From contig OZ010786.1 in NCBI GenBank assembly GCA_963932465.1, forward strand, positions 533,451,073 to 533,515,072: 64,000 nucleotides of DNA, in the 5' to 3' direction. Below are positions 12,626 to 23,593 of this stretch, in pieces. Every line of letters starts with the position of its first letter. Within the stretch, counting starts at the first letter, position 1. Below the pieces are notes generated by a model, which saw nothing but the letters and a program-made list of their open reading frames with translations, ran no database searches and was not told the origin of the DNA. Made by a program: the position numbers and the translations under genes. This stretch comes from Maratus speciosus (lineage: Eukaryota; Arthropoda; Arachnida; Araneae; Salticidae).

Positions 12626-14706
12626 TACTCACATATACTCACTATACTCTGTTTTTTATATAATTACTAGCAAACCCCGCGGCTTTGCTCGCGTAATATT
12701 TAAAATATGCCAAGTGATATTTATATGTCTAATTTTTATTAAAAGGTACTAACTAAATTTTTACTTATTACTTTTAAGAATAATTCAAAAATTACTATTT
12801 AAAACACAGTTTGATTAAACATCATTATTACACTGCATTAGGCAGAAATGAGACTTAAATTAATAAAACTAAATAAATGATAATTTAGAAAATATTTTGA
12901 AACCTTTATGCTCATTTAATACGCTCATTTCAGTATTCATTTGAAGTTTTGAATTTTTTAGAAACCATCTTCTTAGATCTTAAAATTAACTATCATGTCA
13001 AATTCTAAGTCCTACCATCTCTCTCAACAGAAAGGGCTATGTTGAATTAGGAACTATCACCATTAATTTGCCAACATTAATTTTGAAATCGGTTTGTCAT
13101 TTTTAATATTCCACAGAAACGTAATTTAGAAAGCTTTTAAAAGCATTATATAGAGCGTTTGCTGTTCCTGTAAACCCCAGGTGGTAGAATCATCGGCTTG
13201 TGTAGGATCAGAGACTGTTACCATTGATTCGCAAATATTACTTTTATAATCGGTTTATATCTCCTGAAATTCCATAGATATCGTAATTTAGGACATTTTT
13301 AGAATGCTTTTCATACCTCCCCTTCGCTTCACTCCTTTTTAATTCGAATTTATTTTCGACAGTCCTTCGATGGTATTTATATTTTATAAGTAACTACCAT
13401 GCCATATTTAAAGTTTCTAGCCTTTTCAGTATCACAGAAATCGCAATTTAGAAAGTTTTTAGCTCCTGCAACCCTCTGGTGGTAGTGGCACAGATATAAA
13501 ATATAGCTTATGTTTGAGCAGGTTCTATCACCAAAATTTGTCATCATTATTTTTTTTTATCGGTTTGGTAATTTATAAGTTTGCTTAAAAATTGTAATTT
13601 ATAACGCTTTTCACTCACTTCATTTTTTCAAATTTGGAATTTTCTTTTGACTGTTCTTAGAAAGCAGTTGCATCTTGTAAGTAAATACCATGCCATACTT
13701 CAAAATGTTAGACCCCTCAGTTGTGCAAAAAACGCAAATTAGAACATGTTTTGCTTTTGCAACCCTCAGGTGGTAGTGACAGCAACATAAAATATAATCT
13801 ATGTTATAGCAGGGACTGTCACCATTGATTTGCAACCATTACTTTTGAAATAGCTTTGGTATTTCCTTAGATTGAGTAGAAATCGCAATTTAGAACGTTT
13901 TTAGGCCGCTTTTCGCGCATTTTCACCCCTCTTTAAATTTCCAATTTTTTCGAAACGGTTCTTAAAAATCATTTATACCTAATAAATATGCACCTTGCCT
14001 AATTTTAAGTTGCTAGCCCCTACCGATCACAAAAATCGAAATTTAGAACGCTTTTTAGCTCCTGCAACGTCTTGGTGATAGTGATACCGACACAAAATAG
14101 CGTCTATATTAGAGCAGAGACTGTCAGCACTCCTGAGATATTGCCGACAAATCGGCATTCAAAAAGTTTTTAGAACGCTTTTCGCGCATTTTGCTCCTGC
14201 ATCTCCTCTGGGGTAGTGGAAACATATATAATATATAGCGTATCTTGGAGCAAGATCTGTCACCATCACTTTTACACCATTATATTTTAAATCGGTTCAG
14301 TACTTCCTGAGATTGCATAGAAATCGCAATTTAGAATTTTTTACAACGTTTTTTGCGCATTTTGACCCGCTTTTAAATTTCGATTTTTTTTAGGAAATGT
14401 CCTTAGAGATCACTGATATCTTATAAATAACTACCATTCCAAATTTCACGATTCTAGGCCGTTCCGTAACGCTAAAGCCGCAATTTAGAACATTTTTCTC
14501 CTGCACTCCCTTTGGGGTAGTGGCACCGACATAAAACATCGCCTATGTTGGAGCAAGCGTTGTCACCATCATTTTGACGCCATTATTACTTTCTTCTATC
14601 TTCAATAGAAGAAAGTATTGTAATCGAAATTTTTTTCGACTTCCGGTTTTCGACGGATTTGCATGTTTTAGGGGTCAGAGATTCCAAAAAACATGTTTAT
14701 AGAAAA

Positions 14707-14780
14707 TGTCTGTCTGTCTGTGTGTCCGTCTGTCCGTCCGTCCGTCTGTCCGTCTGTCCGTCTGTCCGTCTGTCTGTCGC
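14707..14780 (+). repeat. (TGTC/CGTC)n microsatellite core
   Basis: About 18 tetranucleotide units of TGTC, CGTC and TGTG. Both strands are open across it and yield Cys/Ser/Val-rich or Asp/Arg-rich translations that are artefacts of the repeat. Confidence 0.9.
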
Positions 14781-14781
14781 C

Positions 14782-16175
14782 ATTGTACCATCAAAAAGTG
14801 TATGAAGTTATGTATAGAATTAAACCAAAATTTTATCATAAGTTTTTGGCTATGGCAAGCAGGTCCTCCCGGAATTTGGAAAAAATTCGCCGGTAGGTGG
14901 CGCTGATATAACAATTTTTGTGCGATTTTGAATATTGTACCATCCAAAAGTGTATGGAGTTATGCACAGAATTGAACCAAATTTTTAGTTTAAGTTTTTG
15001 GATATGACAAGCAGGTCCTCCCTGAATTTGGAAAAAATTCGCCGGTAGGGGGCGCTGTAAATGCATTTTTTGTGCGATTTTGAATATTGTACCATCGAAA
15101 AGTGTATGAAGTTCTGCATAGAATTGAACCAAAATTTTATTTTAAGTTTTTGGCTATGGCAAGCAGGTCCTTCCTGAATTTGGAAAAAAGTCGCCGGTAG
15201 GGGGCGCTGTAATAGCGATTTTTGGGCGCTTTTGAATATTGTACCGTCCAAAAGTGTATCAAGTTATGCATAGAATTAAACCAAAGTTTTATTTTAAGTT
15301 TTTGGCTATGGCAAGCAGGTCCTCCCTGAATTTGGAAAAAATTCGCCGGTAGGGGGCGCTGTAATAGCGATTTTTGTGCGATTTTGTATATTGTACCGTC
15401 CAAAAGTGTATGAAGTTATGCATAGAATTAAACCAAATTTGTATTTTAAGTTTTTGGATATGGCAAGCAGGTCCTCCATGAATTTGCAAAAAATTCGCCG
15501 TTAGGGGGCGCTGTAATAGCGATTTTTGTGCGATTTTGAATATTGCACAATCGAAAAGTGTATGAAGTTATGCATAGAATTGAACCAAAAAAATTTTTAA
15601 GTTCTTGGCTATGGCAAGGAGGTCCTCCCTTAATTTGTAAAAAAAATTGCTCGTAGAGGGCGCTGTAATAGCAATTTTTGTACAATTTTTGTGCCATTTT
15701 GAATATTGTACCACCGAAAAGTGTATGAAGTTATGCATTGAATTGAACCAAATTTTATGTGTTATTTTTGGTCATGTCACGAAGGTCCTCCCTGAATTTG
15801 GAAAAATTCTGCCGGAAGGGGGCACTATAATTGCGATGTCTGTACCATTTTCATTATTGTACCATCGAAAAGTGTATGAAGTTATCCATATAATTGAACC
15901 AAATTTTTTGTGCATGTTTCTGGCTATGGCAAACAAGTCCTCCCTGAACTTGAAAAAATTCCGAAAGAAGGGTGCTCTATAATTCCGATCTCTGTGCCAT
16001 TTTCATTATTGTACCATCGAACAGCGTATAAAATTATGCATACAATTGAACCAAAATGTTTGTGCTTGTTTTTGGCTTTGGCCAAGAGGTTCTCCTTGAA
16101 TTTAAAAATACTGCGCGGTAAAGGGGCTCCGTGCTAGCGATTTTTGTATACTTTTCTTGATTTTTCGTAGTTCTA
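14782..16175 (+). repeat. 152-bp minisatellite, about nine units
   Basis: The word ATTGTACC recurs at 14782, 14934, 15086, 15238, 15390, 15542 (as ATTGCACA), 15705, 15856 and 16008, with a last degenerate copy at 16175. Spacing is 152 in most steps, 163, 151 and 167 in the rest. Each unit includes AGTGTATGAAGTTATGCATA, GGCTATGGCAAGCAGGTCCT and GCCGGTAGGGGGCGCTGTAA. The length is not a multiple of three, so the overlapping open frames on the minus strand are incidental. Confidence 0.9.
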
Positions 16176-16668
16176 TTGTGCATCGGCGGCTCATGCAGCG
16201 GCGGGAACTCGCTTCCTGCTATGCCGGCTATTCGCAAACAGCTGATAACGACAGAATAAGGAAAAATTAATAATTTTAACAAATATCATGATATAGATCA
16301 ACTCGTTTTTAGTCCGTTTAATTGACTTGAGCAGAAATTTAAGATGAAAATCAAAGTTGGTATAGTATTGAACTAATAATATTGAAGTATTAACATGTGT
16401 AACTAGGTTTTGAAATATTAACATGTGTAACTAGGTTTTGAAATATTAAGATGTATAAGATAGAAGAAAGTTTTGGGATTGGCACATCCAACTAGTTTTT
16501 TAGATCGGTTTGGTATTTCCTGAGATTGTGTAGAAACTACCAATTAGAACGTTTTTTAGAACGCTTTTTGTGCACTTTCACCCCTTTTAAATTTCGAATT
16601 GTTTAAGAACTGTTCTTAGACATAATTTATATCTTATAAGTATCTAATATTCAAAATTTCATATTTCT

Positions 16669-17640
16669 AGGCCCTTCAATAACGCTAAAATTGCATTTTT
16701 AGAACGTTTTTTGCTCCTACACCCCGATTGGGGTAGTGACACCGACATAAAACATAGCCTATCTTGGAGAAAGCGTTGTCAACATCATTATGACACCAAT
16801 ATTTTTTAAATCGATTTGTTATTTCCTGAGATTGTGTAGAAACTACCATTTAGAAAGTTTTTAGAACGCTTTTTGCGCATTTTCACCCCTTTCAAATTTC
16901 GAATTGTTTAAGAACTGTTCTTAGACATCATTTATATCTTATAAGTAACTAATATTCAAAATTTCATATTTCTAGGCCCTTCAGTAACGCTAAAATCGCA
17001 TTTTTAGAACGTTTTTTGCTCCTACACCCCCTTTGGGGTAGTGACACCGACATAAAACATAGCCTATCTTGGAGCAAACGTTGTCACCATCTTTATGACA
17101 CCAATATTTTTTAAATCGGTTTAGTATTTCCTGAGATTGTGTAGAAACTACCATTTAGAACGTTTTTTAGAACGCTTTTTGTGCATTTTCACCCCTTTTA
17201 AATTTCGAATTGTTTAAGAACTATTCTTAGACATCATTTATATCTTATAAGTAACTAATATTCCAAATTTCATATTTCTAGGCCCTTCAGTAACGCTAAA
17301 ATCGCATTTTTAGAACGTTTTTTGCTCCTACACCCCCTTTGGGGTAGTGACACCGACATAAAACATAGCCTATCTTGGAGCAAACGTTGTCACCATCTTT
17401 ATGACACCAATATTTTTTAAATCGGTTTAGTATTTCCTGAGATTGTGTAGAAACTACCATTTAGAACGTTTTTTAGAACGCTTTTTGTGCATTTTCACCC
17501 CTTTTAAATTTCGAATTGTTTAAGAACTATTCTTAGACATCATTTATATCTTATAAGTAACTAATATTCCAAATTTCATATTTCTAGGCCCTTCAGTAAC
17601 GCTAAAATCGCATTTTTAGAACGTTTTTTGCTCCTACACC
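16669..17640 (+). repeat. homogenised 305-bp tandem units
   Basis: The TAGGCCCTTCA word recurs at 16669, 16974, 17280 and 17585, giving periods of 305, 306 and 305. The units starting 16974 and 17280 are almost identical, unlike the diverged units left of 14.5 kb, so this part expanded or was converted recently. Confidence 0.85.
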
Positions 17641-17800
17641 CCCTTTGGGATAGTGGCACCGACATAAGATATAGCCTATGTTCTAAGTTGGACTAACACC
17701 ATCATTTTAATACCATTACTTTTGGAATCGGTTCGGTAGTTTCAGAGCTTACCTCCGACAAATAAACAATTTTTTCCTCTTTATAATAGGAGTATAGATT

Positions 17801-18110
17801 AAGATTTATATAATTATTTTGGTGGCTTTTTGTTTGTCGGAATATACAATTTTCCGTTTAAAAATTGTACCACAAATATTCTGTCAAAGGGGATTATTTT
17901 TGTAAAGATAGAAAAATATGTATTTTTATATTTGACAGGATGAACGTAAAATAACTGATTTATGCCATTTTAATAAGTCTGTATAACATTATCTATAAGA
18001 ACTGAATATAATTAAATATACATCAATTTAGAAGCTGAAAAGCACGCAATCGTAATGATTAAAACTGAAAGACGTAAGTAAGTATCTATTCCAAATATAT
18101 ATACACTATA
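17801..18110. other. noncoding spacer
   Basis: Nothing recognised apart from a short AT tract before the next MITE. Confidence 0.5.
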
Positions 18111-18490
18111 CAAACATTAAAATACAGTTAAAATAATGAACGTTTCGGTCACCATCTGTGACTTTCGTCAGGAAAACTTTGTCTTAATGCCTTCTAAAAA
18201 CAGAGCAAAACCGTCTTGAATCAAAAGGTTCCAGTATAATATGGAACTTTTCTCTGGAAACAACTGGAACCTTTCTCTGGAAATCTGGAACTCTTGAATC
18301 CAAAACGTATATATCCAATCAAAAATAAATTTAACCAATTGCAAATTTATTTTGGCTCGATATATAACGAACCTTTTGGATTCAAGACGCTTTTGCTCTG
18401 TTTTTAGAAGACATTAAGACAAAGTTTTCCTGATGAAGGTCAAAGATGGTGACCGAAACGTTGATTATTTTAACTGTAATTAAATGTTTG
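18111..18490. mobile_element. 380-bp foldback MITE with TA target duplication
   Basis: The arms 18111-18235 and 18366-18490 are inverted copies with few mismatches: ACAGTTAAAATAAT, CGTTTCGGTCACCATCT, AGGAAAACTTTGTCTTAATG and TTCTAAAAACAGAGCAAAA all pair. TA dinucleotides flank both ends (18109-18110, 18491-18492). The central 130 bases repeat the word CTGGAACC/TTTCTCTGGAAA. It is noncoding. Confidence 0.75.
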
Positions 18491-18601
18491 TATTGTTTTT
18501 AGACTTTGCAACAGCTTATACACCGTTTAGTAAACTTGTAATGTTTATTTTTACGTTTATATGTAACATTTTACGGTCCAGCTCTTTTATTATTATATAT
18601 A

Positions 18602-20137
18602 CACTGATGGACAAAACTTAAGATCATTGTTATTTACAACGATTACAGTTAGAAATAGATCCGCAGCAGCACGTGTAATTTTTTATGAATGCGGGATGTA
18701 CTCTGTTTTGCGAATCTTATGCAAATTTTGTACTTCCGCTTTCGTCGATCACGTGACAGCACAGATAAGAGATTTTAGGCAATCGGCGGGTGCTGTAAGT
18801 TGTAATTAGATGCAAAAATTAAAGGGGATGGACTGAAGCTTGAACATTGAAATTTTGAACATGTCTTCGAAGCATCATTTATATGATATTACTCCTGGTA
18901 GAATAATCGGAAAGTTGGAAGAAGGACTAAAAATGAGAGGTGTTGCCCGTGAATTTAACATAGCGCACAGTATTCTTTCTACCCTATGGGTGGCATTCCA
19001 AAAGAGTGGAATATGTACTAGGCGCACGGCAGGAGGTCATCCTAGAAGTACGGCGTCCCAAGAAGAGCGCTATATTGTTATTTCGGCAAAAAAGGTACAG
19101 AAACAGCACAGCTGGTCAATTAGCAAATAAACATTGTGCTGCTATAGTATCTAAAATATCGCGGAAAACTTTTGCAAGACGTTTCAAAAAAGGTGGACTA
19201 TACGCCCGAAGACCTGTTGTGTGTCCCAATCTCGAGATGCCAACGTAGCGACCGTTTACAGAGGTGCCGAATGCATCGCAATTGGACTGATGACGACTGG
19301 TCGACCGTGCTCTTCTCAGATGAGAGTAGATTCAGTCTATCATCTGATTGTAGACGTAAACAGATATGGCGCGAGGTTGGTAGTGCTAACTGTTGCGAAA
19401 ATATTCTAGAAAGAATCGATATGCCACCTCTAGAATCATGGTGTGGGCAGTCATCATGTTCAATGGCCACATGGATCTCTATGTGCTTGACCAAGGGTCC
19501 ATGACCGGTAGACAGTTCATTGAAGGTGTCCTGCTTCCACATGTACGACTTTTTCGAGGTACTGTTGGCGAAAAGTTTCGTTGTATGGACGATAACGCAT
19601 CTTGTCATCGCACGCAGTCTGTACAAAATTATCTTGAGGTCGAAGATATCCATCGCATAGACTTGCCAGCACATTCCTCTAAACTGAATCCTATTGAAAA
19701 TTTATGGGAAGCCTTGGAGAGACGTATTGCTGCTCGACAATTTCCTGCCACAAACCAGGAAACTATCATCCGTGCAGTGAAGGAGGAATGGGGCAACTTT
19801 TCTCAACAGCTACTGAATCACGTTGATCTGGGTATGCCACGCCATGTTAAAAGTTGTCTCGTATTACACGGTGGCCACATACCTTTTTGATATGGAATTG
19901 ACGATTGTTAATTGTGAGTATTTTGCTTTCTTTTTACAGCCTGCTTTCGGACTATATTCACGTTTCAGAAAAAGAACCTCTGATAAATACCTGTATGCAT
20001 CATTTTAACAAAATTCTTATATTAAATTCTGTGTAATATTCTGATAATACTACTGTATGCTTCTTGACCCACGATTTCACGTAGATTTTCATTTGCATGC
20101 ACATTTCTTATTGGTCCTTAAGTTTGGTCCACCACTG
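18602..20137 (+). mobile_element. complete Tc1-like transposon
   Basis: The left end (CACTGATGGACAAAACTTAA) and the reverse complement of the right end (CAGTGGTGGACCAAACTTAA) match over about 22 bases. Both are bounded by TA (18600-18601 and 20138-20139), the Tc1/mariner target duplication. The element is 1536 bp and contains one transposase gene on the plus strand, now frameshifted. Confidence 0.9.
18861..19890 (+). pseudogene. Tc1-like transposase, frameshifted
   Basis: The start MSSKHHLYDITPGRIIG leads into an N-terminal helix-turn-helix DNA-binding region (GVAREFNIAHSILSTLW, then RRTAGGHPR). The catalytic DDE domain is recognisable: first Asp in LFSDESRFSL, second Asp in CMDDNASCH, and the Glu in NPIENLWEAL near the C-terminus. 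The protein ends in GGHIPF before a TGA at 19888. Three frame changes break it: one in the A run near 19092, one near 19218 and one near 19415. All three catalytic residues remain. An intact copy would be about 340 residues, normal for the family. It would cut and paste the element by its terminal repeats; this copy can only be moved by a transposase in trans. Confidence 0.9.
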
Positions 20138-20139
20138 TA

Positions 20140-20835
20140 TATAACAAAAATAATTAAAACTAAATAAAAGAACTTTGAAATTGTCTACTAACAACTTCCA
20201 AAACATTTGCATACACAAAAAGTTATTACCAATGTTTTTTATTGATCCTAAAAAATTTTTTTTTAATATATTTTATTTCCTTGCATATAGCATTTTTATC
20301 ATTTTTAAGTTTATTTCGCAAGTAAAGGTAAATAATTTTAAAAGGATGAAATGATTTGAAAATCTGTACCCAATAAAATAATTAGTTTTATCATTACTTC
20401 TATTTACTCTTCAGATTTGTTTTGTTCTTGATTACTGTAAAAGGAAAAGTGAACTTTGTTAAGATTATTTATATTTATTTAGCTATTTAAAATTTACTTA
20501 AAACGACGAAGAATGTAAACAGATTTTTTAATAAATATCTCAGTAAAATATTTCCAGATAAAAATAATCTGCCAGAAAACATAATATTTGCTAACTAAGA
20601 TTCTTATGGGAGGGGGGGGGGGGCGTCAATATATGTCTTTTACGATAATGACATCCTCATTATTCACTGTTAGGAGAATACGTGTCATCACTCAAGATTA
20701 TTGTGAATCAATGAATTATTTATGATTGTTAGTATATTAGATCTTACTTTTATAAAGAGAACTGTAGAAAATTGTATTTAAAATTATAAAATCTTTTTAA
20801 AATAACAGACATTAAATTACACTACATTAAAAGAT
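20140..20835. other. AT-rich noncoding spacer
   Basis: No gene seen. Contains a 12-base G run at 20612-20623. Confidence 0.5.
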
Positions 20836-21286
20836 AAAAAAACTAAAATCAATTTAAGAAGACATTTCGGATTCATTCTGAATCCCTCATCAGCTAATTT
20901 CTAATGTAAAAGTCATACTTGGTTTTAAAGTTCAACAAGTAGAAAAACATTACATCAAGTTGACAAAAAGGTATAGTTAAAACAAAACTGAATATTCTAT
21001 TGGTAGAGATGCAGCCGTGTTATTTGCTAAATCAGCAGTTCTCGTGCACCAAACTTCCAAAAAAATACGACTTGCATAAATATTGCAGTTGATGTAATTA
21101 TATAAGCACTTTCAAAACTCGGAAAATTATCAGTTTTCAAGGCGTGGTCAAAAATTTTAGAATTTAAGTTTTTATTTCTAAAAGCATGTTTATGCTTTTT
21201 AAGTCTTGTTTCAAGTGTACGGCTGGTTTCACTTACATATACTGCATTACACTGTTTGCACAGAATTCCATAAATAACATCTTTAA
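20836..21286 (-). pseudogene. Penelope-like element: GIY-YIG domain and 3' end
   Basis: Read on the minus strand from 21286, the sequence gives KDVIYGILCKQCNAVYV, then SETSRTLETRLKKHKHAFR. That is the start of a GIY-YIG endonuclease domain with the flanking Cys pair, as in the C-terminal part of Penelope-like retroelements ('VVYKIPC..C...YIGET.R.L..RL.EH'). About 60 residues further on the frame breaks near 21060; a shifted frame gives WCTRTADLANNTAASLP, resembling the usual C-terminal tail. The 3' part holds the word AGACATTTCGGATTC. The intact enzyme would nick target DNA and prime reverse transcription. The upstream coding part lies beyond the inserted piggyBac element, at 23594 onward. 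It is clearly inactive. Confidence 0.65.
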
Positions 21287-21828
21287 CCCGTTAGTAGTCG
21301 CGCGTTGGTCTTTTCCCCGCCCGAAATTCGTTATCTTCCTGTAACTCATTTCCTGTTAAAGTTACGATAGCTAAATTCCGTGTAGCTGACCTTGAGTGTT
21401 CACACTCTTGTGTAGTGAAATTGCAAGTCATTCCTGCTATTTCTTAGCATTTTATCGCATTCTTAATTTTCAATCGGTCTAAATGACCGCGTTGCGACCA
21501 CTTGTGTTAGTTGAATTTTTCCCCTCGTGTTCATCCTTTCCCATTTCCGCGAAATCTGCGGGGGAAAGTTTCTTCGAAGTACGGCTCTCTGTCTGTTGTT
21601 ATTTCGTCTTTCTTCTTCCTGCTATTTTACTCGTTCATAGAGTACTTTTTTTACTTTTAGAATGTTACTTAAAATTGTTTTATTATATTAGTTGTGAAGT
21701 CAGTTCGCACAAAAAACTGATTCATGGTCACTTACATATTTTTTTTTCATTGTCAAACATTGTGGGGATAAATTCTCAAATTGATAATCGTTTAAATATG
21801 GAAAAAAAGGGAAATTCATCATCATTAT

Positions 21829-22083
21829 TTGAAAGAAGTTGCTTTCCATTTATTACCGGAACATATAAATGAAAAAAAAAAAAAAACAGACAATAACACA
21901 GCCAAACCATTAAAAAAAAGAGAAGAGAATTTTGTGGGAATCAGTAAAAAAATTGCCGTATCTCCAAAATCTGAAAAGTATCGTTTTTGTACAATAAAAC
22001 AAACTCGAAAGATAAAACAGTTTTCTCAGAAATGTAGTATGTATATCTGCGAAGAACATACATATAATTTATTTGCACAATAA
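21829..22083 (+). pseudogene. piggyBac-like transposase, C-terminal remnant
   Basis: The reading frame contains HLLPEHI, a lysine-rich stretch, then KYRFCTIKQTRKIKQF, QKCSMYICEEHTYN and a stop. Arrangement and position (a 'RLPEH'-like segment followed by a short Cys/His-rich tail) fit the C-terminal cysteine-rich DNA-binding domain of piggyBac-family transposases. The first Cys pair is reduced to one Cys. None of the three catalytic aspartates is present because the upstream two thirds of the gene are missing. The weak sequence alone would not justify the call; the TTAA-flanked inverted ends around it support it. Confidence 0.5.
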
Positions 22084-22929
22084 TGAGAATTTTATAATGT
22101 AGGTTAGAAATTACGCAAATAAAAATCTCTTTTGGATAATTCAGTGAATATTTATGCTATGATTTAAAAAAAAATATTTTAAGTATTTTTCTAAAATTTA
22201 TCTATTTTTAAATTTTCCTACTGTAAGTAAAAACACATTTTTTTTTTTTTAACAATGCCGCAGAAAATGTTTTTTTATTATTATTGAAATCCAATAGACG
22301 GTATCTAACAAATTTAAATTTGTTGTCCTTCATCAATTGTTCAAACTATTTTTCAGAATAATGTTTTTCAGAATACGAGAGAAAATTCATTTAAATAAAA
22401 TTATTGCTGCATATTTATAATTTCAGAGAAAAATTTCTTATTGTTTTTATTATTTTAATGGATGTTATTATAAAACAATAAATTATAACAATAATACCTT
22501 ATTATGAAATGTACAATTGAATATTTATTTTAATTAAGTAGTTGCTGTAAAATATATCCCTATTAAGATGAACCTTTCAGTGATTCTATTAGTTAAAATA
22601 ATTTATCCATCTTAGGATTTAAATCTGCAATTGCAAATGTATTTAAATTAAATATATAGTTTCAATAACTTATTATTTACTTTATATAAGCAAAGTTCGT
22701 ATCCAGAGTTTTTATTCAGGGGCGCTGCTCCCACCCTGAAATAAGTAGAAAAACTACAAATCGTGCATTTTCATTTGAAAAATTGATTTAATCATAAAAT
22801 CTCGAGAGCCCCCCCCCCTTCCTCTCCCCCCTCATACACACATAGACACCCCACAAAATAAATAAATAAAACGGAGTTACAACATTTACATTTATAATTT
22901 CGAAATTAAGTATTTTTTACATTTTTCTT

Positions 22930-22932
<3 letters not shown>

Positions 22933-22984
<52 letters not shown>
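22933..22984. repeat. (AT)n microsatellite, about 25 units
   Basis: Uninterrupted TA alternation inside the piggyBac-like element. Confidence 0.95.
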
Positions 22985-22988
<4 letters not shown>

Positions 22989-23179
22989 GCTGGTGAATTA
23001 GTGGTATTGTATTTGATTTGCTGTTGCATGTCATAGGTTCCATTTTTATTTTCAGTTTAATTGTTCAATTTAATGTCAGTGTAATATATTGATGCTAAAT
23101 TTATTCATTTTATTTTATTAAATGGATATAGAGTGCCGGAGTATCATAAAATTCTACCTGACTCTGATTCTGTCCTTCC

Positions 23180-23210
<31 letters not shown>

Positions 23211-23593
23211 CCCTATCACGAATTTAGATTCATATTCGTAAATGTTTTCCTACTAATTATTGATTCATAGTAACATCAGAAATTCAATCAAATCATTTAC
23301 TATTTACTTTTAAGTATTTATGCAAAACGAAGAAAGAGTTATTAAAAACATTTATCTAGATGCCAACTGAATATATACTTAAACAAAATAAATAATTTGC
23401 TGTAAAAGGTTGTAAAATGAATAATTGCTGTAATCTTTTAAAGTTCAGTCAATATTTTCAACCTACGTTATCTGTTTTCGATCATCTGATAACACCGGCA
23501 AGTTTCCCCTTCGTTTTCGGCCTGCTGGTAACGGCGGCAAATGGACCGAACGCGACTACTAACGTTCTAAAAAATGTCGCGACTACTCTCGGG

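Larger units (their letters stand above)
14588..16495 (+). mobile_element. Helentron-associated (HINE / DINE-1-like) non-autonomous element
   Basis: A 15-bp word at 14588-14602 (ACTTTCTTCTATCTT) is perfectly inverted at 16457-16471. A GTCY-type microsatellite follows the 5' part, then a 152-bp minisatellite, and the 3' end has a small GGAT/ATCC stem-loop (16476-16489) just before the terminal CTAG, followed by T. Subterminal inverted repeats, a GTCY core, central tandem repeats and a 3' stem-loop are the published hallmarks of DINE-1, mini-me and bivalve pearl-type HINEs. It encodes no Rep/helicase, so it would depend on an autonomous Helentron elsewhere. It has no target duplication, as expected for the class. 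Confidence 0.65.
12664..17800 (+). mobile_element. 5.1-kb composite repeat of about 305-bp units, interrupted by a nested element
   Basis: It begins TTACTAGCAAACCCCGCGGC and ends with TTTATAATAGGAGTATAGAT, head and tail words of an abundant arthropod repeat type that I recognise but cannot classify. Inside are tandem units of about 280-306 bp. Each has a 'TAGGCCCTTCAGTAACGC' start, a 'TTAGAACGTTTTTTGCTCC' block, a 'CACCGACATAAAACATAGCC' block and an 'ATCGGTTTAGTATTTCCTGA' block. Units at 13.0-14.5 kb are diverged; those at 16669-17640 are nearly identical. The 14588-16495 element splits one unit. It is noncoding throughout. Confidence 0.65.
21287..23593 (+). mobile_element. piggyBac-like element, TTAA-flanked, inserted in the Penelope relic
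   Basis: The left end CCCGTTAGTAGTCGCG (21287-21302) and the reverse complement of the right end CCCGAGAGTAGTCGCG (23578-23593) agree at 14 of 16 bases. TTAA sits on both outer sides (21283-21286 and 23594-23597), the piggyBac target. A further copy of the end word, inverted, lies subterminally at 23551-23564. The 2307-bp interior keeps only a C-terminal transposase piece (21829-22083) and later simple repeats: (AT)n at about 22933-22984, a C run near 22809 and an A run at 23180-23207. It is therefore an internally deleted, non-autonomous copy. Confidence 0.7.

Noticed and set aside
14675..14947. Long open frames on both strands over the GTCY tract, with Cys/Ser/Val-rich or Thr/Asp/Gly/Arg-rich translations
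   Set aside because: They are read straight off a tetranucleotide repeat; no start context or conserved domain.
14836..15697. Series of similar minus-strand frames (MDGTIFKIAQK, PANFFQIQGGPACHSQKLK) that look like a protein repeat
   Set aside because: They follow the 152-bp minisatellite. Since 152 is not a multiple of three, each frame ends after one to two units and the similarity is at the DNA level.
14782..16175. CRISPR-like regular array
   Set aside because: Units are 152 bp with no unique spacers between short repeats, in a eukaryotic transposon.
19198..19674. 158-residue minus-strand frame
   Set aside because: It is antisense to the conserved catalytic region of the Tc1 transposase, which explains the absence of stops.
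21483..21872. 129-residue open frame starting MTALRPLVLVEF
   Set aside because: It lies in the 5' noncoding part of the piggyBac-like element and is hydrophobic/Cys-rich without any family match; probably chance.
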